64,000 nucleotides of DNA from JANQOH01 sp965200095 (GTDB taxonomy: Bacteria; Pseudomonadota; Alphaproteobacteria; UBA7887), in NCBI GenBank assembly GCA_965200095.1, contig OZ241350.1:2852001-2916000 (forward strand), written 5' to 3'. The notes below the pieces were generated by a model that was not told the origin of the DNA, did not search any database, and saw only the letters and a list, made by a program, of their open reading frames with translations. Positions 51,546-61,784 of the stretch are shown here, piece after piece. The translations under genes were made by a program, and so were the position numbers. Numbering within the stretch: the stretch's first letter is position 1; each line of letters opens with the position of its first letter.

Positions 51546-52652
51546 CTACGCCGGGACGCGGACGGCGGTCGCGGAGGCGCGCCGCCGCGGCGCGCGTTCG
51601 CTGGCGCTCCTGAGCTGGCCGCAGGCGGCCATGATGTCGCGCCCGCGCGGGGCGCGGACAGGCGCCGAGAACCCGGCGTCGTTGACGATCTCCGCGAAGG
51701 CGCGCATGCGCTTCGCGCCCGAGCACTCGTAAGGCGCCCCGGGCCAGGGGTTGAACGGAATGAGGTTGACCTTGGCGGCGATGCCCGACAGAAGCCGCGT
51801 CAGTTCGCGGGCGTCGGAGTCGCTGTCGTTGACGCCGCGCAGCATGACGTATTCGAAGGTGATGCGCCGCGAATTGCGGGCGTTCGGGTAGTGGCGGCAG
51901 GCGTCGAGCAGCATGGCGATGGGATAGCGGCGGTTGATGGGCACCAGCTCGTCGCGCAGTTCGTCGCGCACCGCGTGGAGCGAAATCGCCAGGCCCACGT
52001 CGAGCTCGCGCCCCAGGCGCTCGATCATCGGAACCACCCCCGAGGTCGACAGGGTGATGCGCCGGCGCGACAGCGCCAGTCCTTCCGGGTCGATGACGAT
52101 GCCCAGGGCGGCGACCACATTGTCGTAATTGAGCAGCGGTTCGCCCATGCCCATCACGACGATGTTGGAGATCAGGCGGCCGCCGGGCGGCACGGCCCAT
52201 TCGCCGATGGTGTCGCGCGCCGTCAGCATCTGCCCGACGATCTCCGCTGTCTCCAGGTTGCGCACCAGCCTTTGCGTGCCGGTATGGCAGAACCGGCAGG
52301 TCAGGGTGCAGCCGACCTGCGACGACAGGCAGAGCGCGCCGCGGTCGGCTTCGGGGATATGCACGCACTCGACCTCGTTGCCGTCATCGAGGCGCAGGAG
52401 CCACTTGCGCGAGCCGTCGCGCGATGTCCGCAGGGCGGCGATGTCGGGGCGACCGATGCGGTAGCGCTCCGCGAACTCGCGTCGCAGCGCCTTCGGCAGG
52501 TTCGCCATGTCGTCGAAACGGCGCGCCCCGCGGCAGTACAGCCAGTGCCACAATTGTTTGGCGCGGAACGGCTTCTCGCCGACCGACGCCATCTCGGCGG
52601 CGAGTTCGCGGCGGGTCAGGCCCACCAGGTCGCGTTTCGCCGGCGCGGTCAC
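51546..52652 (-). CDS. rlmN: 23S rRNA (adenine2503-C2)-methyltransferase RlmN
   Basis: 368 residues; a radical-SAM enzyme that methylates A2503 of 23S rRNA and A37 of some tRNAs. The radical-SAM cysteines are in GCTLTCRFCHTGTQ, with VMGMGEPLLNYDNV, SLHAVRDELRDELVPINR and FEYVMLRGVNDSD; the catalytic C-terminal Cys lies in AACGQL. The start is a GTG at 52652 overlapping the ialB stop (GTGA), so the two are coupled. About 20 extra residues trail the usual C-terminus. Confidence 0.97.
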   Translation of the reverse strand: MTAPAKRDLVGLTRRELAAEMASVGEKPFRAKQLWHWLYCRGARRFDDMANLPKALRREFAERYRIGRPDIAALRTSRDGSRKWLLRLDDGNEVECVHIPEADRGALCLSSQVGCTLTCRFCHTGTQRLVRNLETAEIVGQMLTARDTIGEWAVPPGGRLISNIVVMGMGEPLLNYDNVVAALGIVIDPEGLALSRRRITLSTSGVVPMIERLGRELDVGLAISLHAVRDELRDELVPINRRYPIAMLLDACRHYPNARNSRRITFEYVMLRGVNDSDSDARELTRLLSGIAAKVNLIPFNPWPGAPYECSGAKRMRAFAEIVNDAGFSAPVRAPRGRDIMAACGQLRSASERAPRRRASATAVRVPA

Positions 52653-53167
52653 GGACCGCAGGCCTCGCGCATCGCCCGTCGCGCCGCGGTGAAGCCCAGC
52701 AGCGACCAGGTGTCGACGGTGTCGGTGCCGCGCGCCGATGTCCCCTTCGCGACCATCCGCGTTCCCGCCGCCATCGCCGCGACGAGAGCCTTGTCGTCGG
52801 CGTCGCTGTATGCCCACGCGGTCTCACCCCGGGTGAACAGCGTCCAGGGTTCGCCGTCGTCGATGCGCAGTTCGACCTCGCCGCCCTCGCGATGGGGATA
52901 GCCCGCCTCGATGCTCACCACGTCGGCGCCGCCGGAGCCCCCTCGCCGCGTGACCTGGATGTAGGTCTTGCCGCGGCGCGTATAGTTCCCCTCGCTGCGC
53001 GCCGGGAAGGACACCATGTAGCAGACCTGCGCCCCGTCCTCCACGAAGGCGGCGGCGCACCAGTCCCGGTGACAGCCGAGCGAGGAATCCTGGCCCATGG
53101 CGGGGGCGGAAGCCGCCAGCGCCGCGGCGGCGAGACCGGGAAGGGCGAGGCGGCGGAACGGGTTCAT
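52649..53167 (-). CDS. Invasion-associated locus B (IalB) family secreted protein
   Basis: 172 residues with a signal peptide (PGLAAAALAASAPAMGQD). The mature part shows DWCAAAFVEDGAQVCYMVSFPA, GKTYIQVTRRG and TDTVDTWSLLGFTAARRAM, the IalB pattern. In Bartonella IalB aids erythrocyte invasion; in free-living alphaproteobacteria the role is unknown. The ATG at 53167 follows GGAGGT. Confidence 0.9.
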   Translation of the reverse strand: MNPFRRLALPGLAAAALAASAPAMGQDSSLGCHRDWCAAAFVEDGAQVCYMVSFPARSEGNYTRRGKTYIQVTRRGGSGGADVVSIEAGYPHREGGEVELRIDDGEPWTLFTRGETAWAYSDADDKALVAAMAAGTRMVAKGTSARGTDTVDTWSLLGFTAARRAMREACGP

Positions 53168-53368
53168 CTTCACCTCCGAAACATCCGGCGCCGCTCCGCC
53201 CGCCGCTTGCCCCGGGCGCGTCGGGCTTGCTATCGCTCCGGCCGGGCGCGGGCGCGGGCGCGGCGTCGGGAGGAGATAATCGTTGCGCAGGGCGGTTTGC
53301 AAGAGATCGCGCGACAGCGCCGACGGGTCGGGCGGAGGCCGGGCGCGCGTCGGGCGCGGGAGAGGCCC

Positions 53369-54601
53369 GTGAGCGGCGGGGCGCTGCGCGCGCAATACGA
53401 GGCGCATCCCTACCCGCGGCGCGACCCGCGCGACGAGGCGCGACGGCTGGTCGTCGGCTCGCCGAGCCACGTCGACGAAATCGTCCATTACGGCTTCGCC
53501 GGCGCGGACCCGACGGCGCGCGGCAGACGGTTCCGGGCGCTGGTCGCGGGCGGCGGCACCGGCGACGCCACGGTCATGATGGGCCAGCAGCTGTCCGACC
53601 GCGGCGCCGACGCCGAGGTCCTGCATGTCGACCTGTCGCGCGCTTCGCTGAAAATCGCGCAGGCGCGCGTCCGCGCGCGGCGGCTGCGCAACGTCCGCTT
53701 CCTCCGCGCTTCGCTGTTCGACCTCGCCGCTCGGGCGCCGTTCGACTATATCGACTGCTGCGGGGTGCTTCACCATCTCGAAGACCCCGCCGAAGGGCTG
53801 CGGCGGCTCGCGGCGCTGCTCGCCGACGACGGCGCCATGGGCGTCATGGTCTACGGGGCGTTCGGGCGCACCGGCGTCTATCAGGCGCAGGCGGCGCTGC
53901 GGCTGCTCGGCGCGCCGGCGGAGTCCGATGGCGGCCTGGCGCTGGCGCGGCGTTTCCTCCACGCCCTGCCCGCCGGCAACTGGCTGGCCCGCAACCCGTG
54001 GGTGGCCGACCATCTTCACGGCGACGATGCGGGCCTTTACGACCTGCTCCTGCACGTCCGGGACCGCGCGTGGACGGTTCCGCAAATCTTCGACCTGGCG
54101 CATGCGGCGGGTCTCGCGATTTCCGCCTTCGTCGAAGCGGCGCGTTACGACCCGGCGTCGTGGCTCGACGACGCCCTGGCCGAGCGCGCAGCGGCGCTGC
54201 CCTGGCCGGAGCGCTGCGCGCTCGCCGAATTGACGGCGGGCAACATGAAGCGCCATGTCTTCTACGCGGCGAAGGCGGCGGCGGCGCGTCCGGCGGCGCC
54301 TCCGCTGTCGGCGCGAACCGTCCCCGTGACGCGCGGCGTCGACGCCGCGGCGCTGGCGCGCGAGATCGCCGCGAGCGGCGCGCTGACGGCGGAGATCGAG
54401 GGGACATCGTTCACCCGCCGGTTCGGACCTCTGGCCGCCGCCATCCTGTCGCGCATCGACGGACGGCGCTCGCTGGCCGACATCCGCGCCGCGCTGACGG
54501 TGGACTGCCCGTGGTCGGAATTCGAGGCCGCCTTCGGCGATCTTTACGGCAAATTGAACGGCCTCAACCTGCTGCTTCTGCGCAACGGCGCCGCATCGTA
54601 A
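53369..54601 (+). CDS. Class I SAM-dependent methyltransferase with C-terminal winged-type domain
   Basis: 410 residues from a GTG at 53369, after GGGAGAGG. The SAM motif I is ALVAGGGTGDATVMMG, followed by EVLHVDLSRASLKIAQAR and FDYIDCCGVLHHLEDPAEGL. The start QYEAHPYPRRDP is typical of the group that modifies proteins or small molecules from a Y/EHPYPR head. The C-terminal 80 residues (LTAEIEGTSFTRRFGPLAAA, then IDGRRSLADIRAAL) resemble a PqqD-like/winged module. Target unknown. Confidence 0.87.
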   Translation: MSGGALRAQYEAHPYPRRDPRDEARRLVVGSPSHVDEIVHYGFAGADPTARGRRFRALVAGGGTGDATVMMGQQLSDRGADAEVLHVDLSRASLKIAQARVRARRLRNVRFLRASLFDLAARAPFDYIDCCGVLHHLEDPAEGLRRLAALLADDGAMGVMVYGAFGRTGVYQAQAALRLLGAPAESDGGLALARRFLHALPAGNWLARNPWVADHLHGDDAGLYDLLLHVRDRAWTVPQIFDLAHAAGLAISAFVEAARYDPASWLDDALAERAAALPWPERCALAELTAGNMKRHVFYAAKAAAARPAAPPLSARTVPVTRGVDAAALAREIAASGALTAEIEGTSFTRRFGPLAAAILSRIDGRRSLADIRAALTVDCPWSEFEAAFGDLYGKLNGLNLLLLRNGAAS

Positions 54602-55002
54602 GCGGCCAGCGGTTCTATCCCCGGACCGCCGCACACTTCGGGGCGTCGCCGGGTGACAATCGACGGCCGTCGCGCTGCCTTTTTTTTCCGCGACGCTTCG
54701 CCCGCGCCGGCGCTTGAATTCACTCACGATCACGATGTACACGTAACAGGTAGCGAAATGCGAGGCGAGGGGGATGGGCGGCATGGCAATGCTGCGAGCG
54801 TGTGTGTAGCGGGGCCTGGCCACGCGATGGACGGGGAAGCGCGGCGACGTCCGCGCAAGACCGCCAGGCGCGATGTGGACGGAAAGCATCTCGCATGCGG
54901 CCGCGCCTGCTCGTCTCGACCTTCCCGACGGCGCCGTCCTGCGCGCGACGGTGAATCACGCATGACTGAACAACAGATTCGGTTCGCAAAAGAGACAGCG
55001 GT
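54602..55002. other. Interval with no firm gene upstream of the broken restriction locus
   Basis: About 400 bp. An open frame ends at 55006 with MTEQQIRFAKETAV and overlaps the next ATG (ATGA), which hints at a small upstream gene, but its upstream part is arginine-rich shadow-like sequence and no clear ribosome site is seen. It should hold the promoter of the fragment at 55003. Confidence 0.4.
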
Positions 55003-55113
55003 ATGAGCGCCAGGGACGACGAGTATCTGCAGATCGTTTTGGACGCGGTTCGACGCTGTGCCCGCTACAAACCGAAATTCGGTCGGGGATCGAAAGCCGA
55101 TGGATTGACGCTA
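55003..55113 (+). pseudogene. 5' fragment of an unrecognised gene cut by IS630 copy 2
   Basis: ATG at 55003 encodes 37 native residues beginning MSARDDEYLQIVLDAVRRCA and ending RGSKADGLTL, before the IS630 end; the frame then stops in the IS at 55128. The style (short acidic head, then YKPKFG) is unlike shadow coding. It faces the truncated C5-methyltransferase at 62.7 kb across the IS block, so it may be the head of the partner restriction endonuclease. That is inference. Confidence 0.55.
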
Positions 55114-56292
55114 ATGTCCTGCCTCTAAAGTTCGTGGCGTAATGTGTGTTCGACGCGATGGCAGAAGCGCTTGACGGATGCGAGGATATCGTCGGCGGAT
55201 TTCGTCCACCTGAGGGGTTTGGGGTTCCGGTTGTGCTTGTCGATAAAAGAGCGGATATCCGCTTCAAGCTGTTTCGTCGAGTTATGCGCGCCCCTTTGCA
55301 GCTGCTTGCGCGTCAGTTCGGCGAACCGGCGTTCCACCCGATTGATCCAGGACGCCGAGGTCGGCGTGAAGTGAACACGATAGCGCGGACGCCGCGCCAT
55401 CCAGGATTTCACCGCTGCGGTCTTGTGGGTGGCGTAGTTGTCCATGACGATGTGAATATCGAGGTCATCGGGAACATGGGCGTCGATTTCCTTGAGGAAG
55501 GAGAGGAACTCCCGCGCCCGGTGGCGCTTGTAGCACTTGCCGATGACGAAACCGGTGGCGATGTCGAGGGCGGCGAACAGCGAGGTCGTCCCGTTGCGCC
55601 GATAGTCGTGGGTTCGCCTCTCGGCCATGCCCGGCGTCATGGGCAGGACGGGCCGGGTGCGGTCGAGCGCCTGTATCCGGCTCTTTTCGTCGACGCAGAG
55701 CACCGGCGCGCGATCCGGCGGCGACAGATAGAGGCCGACAATGTCGGCGCCTTGTCCACGAACTGCGGGTCGCCGGAAAGCTTGAACGTCTCCGACCGGT
55801 GCGGTTGCAGACCGAACGCCTTCCAGATCCGTTGCACCGACGCCGGGGAAAGCCCCACTTCCCGGGCCATCGAGCGGATCGGCCAATGGGTGGCGTCGAC
55901 CGGCGACGCGTCGAGCGTCCGCCGGACAACCTCGGCCACCCGGGCGTCTTCTATGCTGCGCGGACGCCCCGAACGCGGTGCGTCCGACAACCCCTCAACG
56001 CGATCCTTCAGGAAACGACGACGCCACTTGCCGACCGTGTGTTCATGCACGCCGACTTCCGCAGCAACCGCCTTGTTCGTCAAACCATCGGCGCAACGCA
56101 GGACGATGCGGCAACGCTCCGACAATCCGCGACCCACACGACGACTACGAACCCGACGCTCAAGATACGACCGTTCCTCGTCGCTCAACACCACGGCGGC
56201 AACCGGCCGACCCGCACGACGCCCCATCCCATGACCTCCCCGCAAGCCACACAATCACACACATTATCATACAAACTTCAGAAGCGGGACAC
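55114..56292 (-). mobile_element. IS630-family insertion sequence, copy 2
   Basis: 1,179 bp, inverted relative to copy 1, and flanked by TA (55112-55113 and 56293-56294). The end base at 55114 is A where copy 1 has G. The right TA is shared with the first base of IS-C. Confidence 0.95.
55125..56227 (-). CDS. IS630-family transposase in two frames, copy 2
   Basis: Same structure as copy 1: an HTH-containing first frame from the ATG at 56227 and a DDE-containing second frame (VLCVDEKS, HIVMDNYATH, NRVERRFAEL), joined by a -1 shift at the same place. A few substitutions distinguish it (for example HWPIRSMA for HWSIRSMA, TSLFAALD for TSPFAALD). Confidence 0.88.
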
Positions 56293-56293
56293 T

Positions 56294-57144
56294 AGGCTCA
56301 GGACTCATAACCGGAATATGACGGTTGCGGCGATGCAGATGGCGCTGAAGAAGGTGTGCGCGCAGCGGTCGTATCGCGTGGCGATGCGTCGCCAGTCCTT
56401 GAGCCGACCGAACATGCGCTCAACGAGGTTGCGTTGCTTGTAAAGCCCGGCATCGCAGGCGACCGGCTTCTTGCGGTGCGCCCGTCCGGGGATGCAGGGG
56501 GCGATCCCGCGTCCCTCCAGGGCTTCGCGGAAGCGGTCGCTGTCGTAGCCCTTGTCGCCAATCGGGACATTCGCGTCCGGCGGCAAGGCGTTGAACATCA
56601 TCGCGGCGCCGCGATGGTCGCTGACCTGCCCTTCGGTCAGCAGCATGATCGGGGGCTTGCCGTCGCCGTCGCAGACCGCGTGCAGTTTCGAGTTGAGGCC
56701 GCCCCGGGTGCGTCCGATACAGCGCGAAAGAGCCCCTTTTTTAGCAGACTGGCTGCGGTGCGGTGGGCCTTCAGATGGGTGGCGTCGATTATCGCTGTCC
56801 CCGTTGCCCGGCCCTCCGCCGCCAGGGCCGCGAAGATGTGGTTGAACACGCCGGCCTCGCTCCACCGCACGAAGCGGTTGTAGAGGGTCTTGTGGGGACC
56901 GTATTCGGAGGGCGCGTGACGCCGGATGAGGCCGTATCGGATCACATGGATGATGCCGGAGATGACGCGCCGGTCATCGACCCGGGGCACGCCGCGGACC
57001 TTGTTGGGCAGCAGCGGCCGGATGCGATCAAATTGGGTCTCGGAGAGCCAGACTTGGTGGTCGGACATGGTGCACCCCCTGTATCTGGTGGCAGCACACC
57101 ACACATCCTAACCCAACGCAACCCCCTTTATGGGTCCTGAGCCT
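56294..57144 (-). mobile_element. IS5-family (IS427-like) element IS-C, intact
   Basis: 851 bp; shares IS-A-specific bases (GGGACATTCGCG), so it is the counterpart of IS-A without the 65-bp deletion. Confidence 0.93.
56305..57068 (-). CDS. IS5-family transposase made by -1 frameshifting (IS-C)
   Basis: Same OrfA/OrfB layout as IS-B, with the intact A6G slip site near 56740, catalytic D (IIDATHLKAHR), D (IGDKGYDSDRF) and E (NLVERMFGRLK). It differs from IS-B in a few residues (PDANVPIGDKG versus PDADVLIGDKG). Confidence 0.92.
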
Positions 57145-57146
57145 AG

Positions 57147-58121
57147 CAAGATCGGTCGGCCGCGGACTGGCTGCGCGAACTGGGCGGGGAGCGAATCTAT
57201 CGGGTGGTGTGGGAGCCGCTTTTGCGCGGCAAATTTGGCGATCTGGCAGAGGACGTGGCGGCTGTCTGGTTCTGGAACAAGATCAAACTACGCGGTGGGA
57301 GCCGCGGCGGAGGCGGGTCTGAACGCCTCGCTTATTATCGGGGCGGCTTCGCGGCCCTTGCCGACGCGCTTGCCGGTGCGATCCGCGCCCAGGGCGGAGA
57401 AATCAGGACCGGAACGCCCGCCGTGGGGCTGAGCGCCGCCGCCGGGCGAGTCACGGGAATTGCTATCCCCGGATCGGTGCTGGCTGTCGACGGGGCGATC
57501 ATGACGCCGGCGCTGCCTATCGTTGCCGATCTCGTGGCGCCGGACGCGCCGCGCGCGTGGGCGGAGAGCCTGCGGCGCATCCGATACCTCGCCAACCTTT
57601 GTGTCGTCCTGGAGCTGGACCGCAGTCTCTCGGACATCTACTGGCTGAACGTCAACGATCCCGAGTTCCCATTCGTCGGGGTTATCGAGCATACGAATTT
57701 TGAGCCATCCTCGACTTATGAGGGCCGGCACGTCGTGTACCTTTCGCGATACTTGGCGGAAAGCGACGCGATGTGGCGAATGTCGGAGCGCGAGGTGATC
57801 GCTTTCACGCTCGGACATCTGCGTCGGATGTTTCCCGACCTGACCGATAAGCATGTTCTGACCGCTCACGTTTGGCGCGCGCGCTACGCACAACCCGTGG
57901 TGGATCGGGGCTACCGTCGGCGCATTCCCGGCCGGCGAACCCCGATAGAGAACTTGTATCTGGCGACGATGGCGCAGATCTATCCGCAGGACCGCGGCAC
58001 TAACTACGCGATCCGGCAAGGCCGGGACGCCGCCCGCGAACTCGCAGAGGCCTTGGGCGCCGGTTTTCACGGCAACCATCGCACCGGAAGGGATTCGAGT
58101 GTCTCCCGCAACAGGGTTTGA
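57147..58121 (+). pseudogene. FAD-dependent oxidoreductase, 5'-truncated, copy 2
   Basis: The same 324-codon fragment as at 28028-29002, with the same boundary at the IS end, so the truncation predates duplication of the transposon. Confidence 0.85.
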
Positions 58122-58183
58122 ACCGACACCCGCGCTCCGGGTGAAAATATCCACATTTGGGAATCTTGATCGATCCACTGCCT

Positions 58184-58203
58184 TGAGAGGAACTTGCCTC
58201 TCA
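58184..58203. terminator. Hairpin between convergent cargo genes, copy 2
   Basis: TGAGAGG-6 nt-CCTCTCA, as in copy 1. Confidence 0.45.
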
Positions 58204-58253
58204 GAGCCGTTTACCGTTCGCCTGGAGAGCGTTCGTTGCGTTTGCCCGGTGCG

Positions 58254-61200
58254 TCATTTCCCACCGGCGAGGAAATCCACGATCTCTCGCGCCTGGTTTT
58301 CGGAAATTCCGGTATTCGGCATCCGGCTGCCCGGAGCAAATTCCTCCGGGGCTGTCAGAAACGCCACAAGGCTTTCTTTAGTCCAGATTTCGGCAAGATT
58401 ATCGAACGCGGCCGAAAAATCGTAGCCGGCGACCGCGCCGGCGCGACGCCCGACCGCGCCGACAAGGTGAGGACCGACATTGTGCTGCCGGTCGCGCACG
58501 CGGTGGCAGCGCGCGCAATGGTCGGCGAACAGCGCGGCGCCGCCGGAGACGTCCGCCTCGCCGCCCGGCCCGGCGGGAGGAACCGGGGCGTTCGCCTCCA
58601 GTGACGCCCGGTTGCGCAACTCCGCCGATGGCGCGCTACAATGCAAAATATAGACATGTCGCGGGTGATAATCCTGGTCCTCGTCGCACGGCGCCTTGGA
58701 CAAACTCAGAAACGAGACCGAAACCGAGTTGTCCAACAACGCGATCCGCCCGTCCGGCATGGTGGCGATATCCCGAATCCAGAGTCCGTCGAGTTCTATT
58801 CGCTCGACATAAATCACGCGACTTTCAACCCGCCGGACGCGGAACAGGGAATTTCCTGTCAATGACGCAACAAGGATGTCGTCCTTCCATAGCGGAAGCC
58901 GGGCTTCATCGTTAACAGCGACGGCGCTCACGCCGACCGACGGAAGCCACGAATACGCCGGTAACGTAAATTTTTCATGAGAACCCGCCTGCGCTATGTC
59001 GATTCCCTTGGGGACAGTATCGCCGTAAGTGAGGCCGTAAGTGACGTAAGGCCACCCGTAATTCCTTCCTTTCTCAAGGACGTTGAGCTCATCGCCCCCG
59101 TGGGGGCCGTGTTCGGGCGCCCACAGACGCCCATCGCGATCGCGCGCGAAACCCTGCGGGTTTCGGAGACCGAGCGCCAGTATCTCCGCACGTCCCGAGG
59201 CGATGTCGATGGAGACAAGCTTGCCGAAATGCGAGCGGAGATCTTGAGACAGCACAGGCGACCGCCCTCGCGTCTCGTTGTCCCACCCATCCCGTCCGTG
59301 GTCGCCGATGACGACCAGAAGACGACCGGCGCCGTCCGTCAAAATTTTACCGCCGGCCTGCTGTCCATGGTGGGGAAATTTCAGACACGGCTCGGCATCG
59401 AATACTGTCTTCCAGGACGGGGACACTGTATACCAATCAAAGATATCTCCAACCTCCCGGCGAATCGTCGTGGACGACAACCTGAACCGGATGCAATCTC
59501 CGGCGAAGTAATGGTGGGTGGCAAAAATCTCCCAACTGTCGGGCGCAACCTGCTTCGCAAGAATATCGGCCACCCGAAAGGGCCACCGATTATGAGTCCA
59601 TTTTTCGCCTTCGGGATCGGGGTTGCGGACGTCCCACTTCTGGAACCCTGAATGATTCATTGGGATCGATTCGTGAAGCCTTTCTAACTTGCCGTCGTAG
59701 CGCACCACGGCGAGGTCCCCTTGGGGCAACGCGACCAGCAGATCGTTTCCGAGCGGTTCAATAGCGCCGCCTGTCGTGGCGGACTTGGCGATCGGGACCC
59801 GCCAGAGATCGAACGCATACAGGTGGGATTGAACCGCCTGTTTGTCCCCTGCCTGCGGCGTGAGGTTTTCGACTGGCGTCGGGGCTTCCGTGGACCGTAT
59901 GACACTTGCCACCGGTGCTTCTCCGGTTTCGGAAAATTCTACTCTGACGCTCCAAAGCTTCCCCTTCTTGTCGAATTGTCCCGTTTCGATTATGTCGACA
60001 TTCCACTCGGGAAGGAGTTGAGCGGCGACACACCGCCTGCCGTCTTGCGACGCGAAATCGGCACTCCAGAACCCGAAATCGACTCTCTTGCTACCGCGAA
60101 GGCGTTCTGTCTCGGTAGCGAGATCGTCCGCATCGACAGGATAAACATGCAGGAAAAATTTCGATGCCCAATTTATTTCGCCGCACGAATCGTTAACATA
60201 GATCAATACATTATCGTCGTTTTGGTTATCCAGATAGACATCGAAACCGGAGCTTGCAAGAGGAATGGCGTCTTCAAGTGCAGCCTCTACCGCGTCGCCG
60301 CGGACGATTTGCTTGGCGACCACCGTGCTCATCGGCCAGACCGCAAGGAGCACGGCGCACGCCGCTGCAACCAGCGAGCCGCGCGCTCCCCAAAGCATCT
60401 GCGCGACGACTGCCGCGCACCCCAGGCACAGGGCGGGGAACAGAAAGAGGTAGCGCGCTGAGCGACTCGGAATGTCGTTCGGAAGTATGAACAATATCCC
60501 GGCTGCCAGCATCAATGCGATGAACCATGCACATGTCCGGACCGCGGCGAATTCGCCGCGCCGGCGCGCCATAAGCAAGCCGGCCGCCACGGCTACGCCC
60601 AGAGCGAGTCCCGACAACTCGAAGATGATTTCCGCCTGACGCCCCGATACCTCGGGCGTCAGCGCTGCAAATACTTTGACATCCATGTCCACTTGATCCC
60701 TTCCTTGCGGCGAAACGGTCCGGCGTAAATGTCTGGCGGTGTTGTCCGTCAGGCTCTGCACGACGAACCCGCCAGTGAGACCGTGGGGTTCGCCAACCCG
60801 GTCATACGCTACGACTTTTGTTGTCTGACCGAGGGCGAAGACGGCTATAAACCCCGCCGCATAGAGCGCCATACTGCCGACAGCGCGTGGCGCGCCAGAT
60901 CCCCCCCACTTGAGGGCCGTCAGCCAGTGTACGACGCCGATCAATGCGACAGCAAGGAAATTATGTCCGTCGAACAGCCATAGATAACACGACACCATGC
61001 CAGAGGCGAAACAGAGCGGCTGCGACAGGCGCGATGTCGCACGCCAGCGGAGCGACAACGCAAGCAGCGCCGCCGCCGCGACGGCTAGCAGATATCCCGG
61101 TCCGTTGCTTGCATCCGAAAAATACGGGACGCCCGAATAGGCGATGCCGAAAACCGTCAGTGGAAACGCTGCCGCCAGCGCCGGCAACCCATGCAACGCG

Positions 61201-61754
61201 AGCGCCGCGGCGAACGCCAGCCAAGCCCCGTAAGTGGCGATTTCGATGAAGCGGCGGTACTCCGGAACCGATAGCCAGTTTAACCCGATGGCGTATAGCG
61301 CCCTGCCTCCCCACCAGTAGCGGGGCTTGAGAAACCCTCCCAAATCGACCTCTGCGTCGGCCGCCGCGCCGGAGGCCCTGGAAACTTCGGGGCAATAATT
61401 TTTTTGCGGTGAACGGGACTGCAACGTTCTCAGCATCAGCGCGTTCTCCGCGGCGCCGCCTTCGCGGCCGGCAGCGCCGGCCAGTACCGCTGAAGCCATT
61501 TCGCAGTACTCGTACGGTGATTTCAGTCCCAGCTGGTGGGCAGGGATCTCTTCCGGCGGCGGGGCATCGGCGAACCGTTGTTGAGCGAGCTCATAGGGAA
61601 TTCCATTGCCCAAATGGTGTAGCCAGAAGAAGAACACAGTCGTCAGAACGGAGGCAAGCGCGTAGAGCAAAAGCGCCCGCGCGATCCGCCGGATCTTGCG
61701 TGGGGCGCCGCCATGCGTAGCCGAGGAGCTCATTGGGGCCGGTGACGAAGCCAT
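58254..61754 (-). CDS. Polytopic membrane / PQQ sugar-dehydrogenase-like / cytochrome c fusion, copy 2
   Basis: Residue-for-residue the same protein as at 29135-32635: membrane domain, FFLHVYP module, aldose-dehydrogenase propeller (LGLRNPQGFARD, EHGPHGGDELN) and C-terminal cytochrome c (CARCH). Two intact identical copies double the gene dose. The absence of decay in either copy shows the duplication is recent and gives no evidence on selection. Confidence 0.82.
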   Translation of the reverse strand: MASSPAPMSSSATHGGAPRKIRRIARALLLYALASVLTTVFFFWLHHLGNGIPYELAQQRFADAPPPEEIPAHQLGLKSPYEYCEMASAVLAGAAGREGGAAENALMLRTLQSRSPQKNYCPEVSRASGAAADAEVDLGGFLKPRYWWGGRALYAIGLNWLSVPEYRRFIEIATYGAWLAFAAALALHGLPALAAAFPLTVFGIAYSGVPYFSDASNGPGYLLAVAAAALLALSLRWRATSRLSQPLCFASGMVSCYLWLFDGHNFLAVALIGVVHWLTALKWGGSGAPRAVGSMALYAAGFIAVFALGQTTKVVAYDRVGEPHGLTGGFVVQSLTDNTARHLRRTVSPQGRDQVDMDVKVFAALTPEVSGRQAEIIFELSGLALGVAVAAGLLMARRRGEFAAVRTCAWFIALMLAAGILFILPNDIPSRSARYLFLFPALCLGCAAVVAQMLWGARGSLVAAACAVLLAVWPMSTVVAKQIVRGDAVEAALEDAIPLASSGFDVYLDNQNDDNVLIYVNDSCGEINWASKFFLHVYPVDADDLATETERLRGSKRVDFGFWSADFASQDGRRCVAAQLLPEWNVDIIETGQFDKKGKLWSVRVEFSETGEAPVASVIRSTEAPTPVENLTPQAGDKQAVQSHLYAFDLWRVPIAKSATTGGAIEPLGNDLLVALPQGDLAVVRYDGKLERLHESIPMNHSGFQKWDVRNPDPEGEKWTHNRWPFRVADILAKQVAPDSWEIFATHHYFAGDCIRFRLSSTTIRREVGDIFDWYTVSPSWKTVFDAEPCLKFPHHGQQAGGKILTDGAGRLLVVIGDHGRDGWDNETRGRSPVLSQDLRSHFGKLVSIDIASGRAEILALGLRNPQGFARDRDGRLWAPEHGPHGGDELNVLEKGRNYGWPYVTYGLTYGDTVPKGIDIAQAGSHEKFTLPAYSWLPSVGVSAVAVNDEARLPLWKDDILVASLTGNSLFRVRRVESRVIYVERIELDGLWIRDIATMPDGRIALLDNSVSVSFLSLSKAPCDEDQDYHPRHVYILHCSAPSAELRNRASLEANAPVPPAGPGGEADVSGGAALFADHCARCHRVRDRQHNVGPHLVGAVGRRAGAVAGYDFSAAFDNLAEIWTKESLVAFLTAPEEFAPGSRMPNTGISENQAREIVDFLAGGK

Positions 61755-61784
61755 GAGAAATCCCGTCGTTTCGTCGTTCGTTTT

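Noticed and set aside
54653..55006. A 117-codon plus-strand frame upstream of the fragment at 55003
   Set aside because: Only its last 14 codons (MTEQQIRFAKETAV) look gene-like; the rest is arginine-rich with no ribosome site. Noted as possible but not called.
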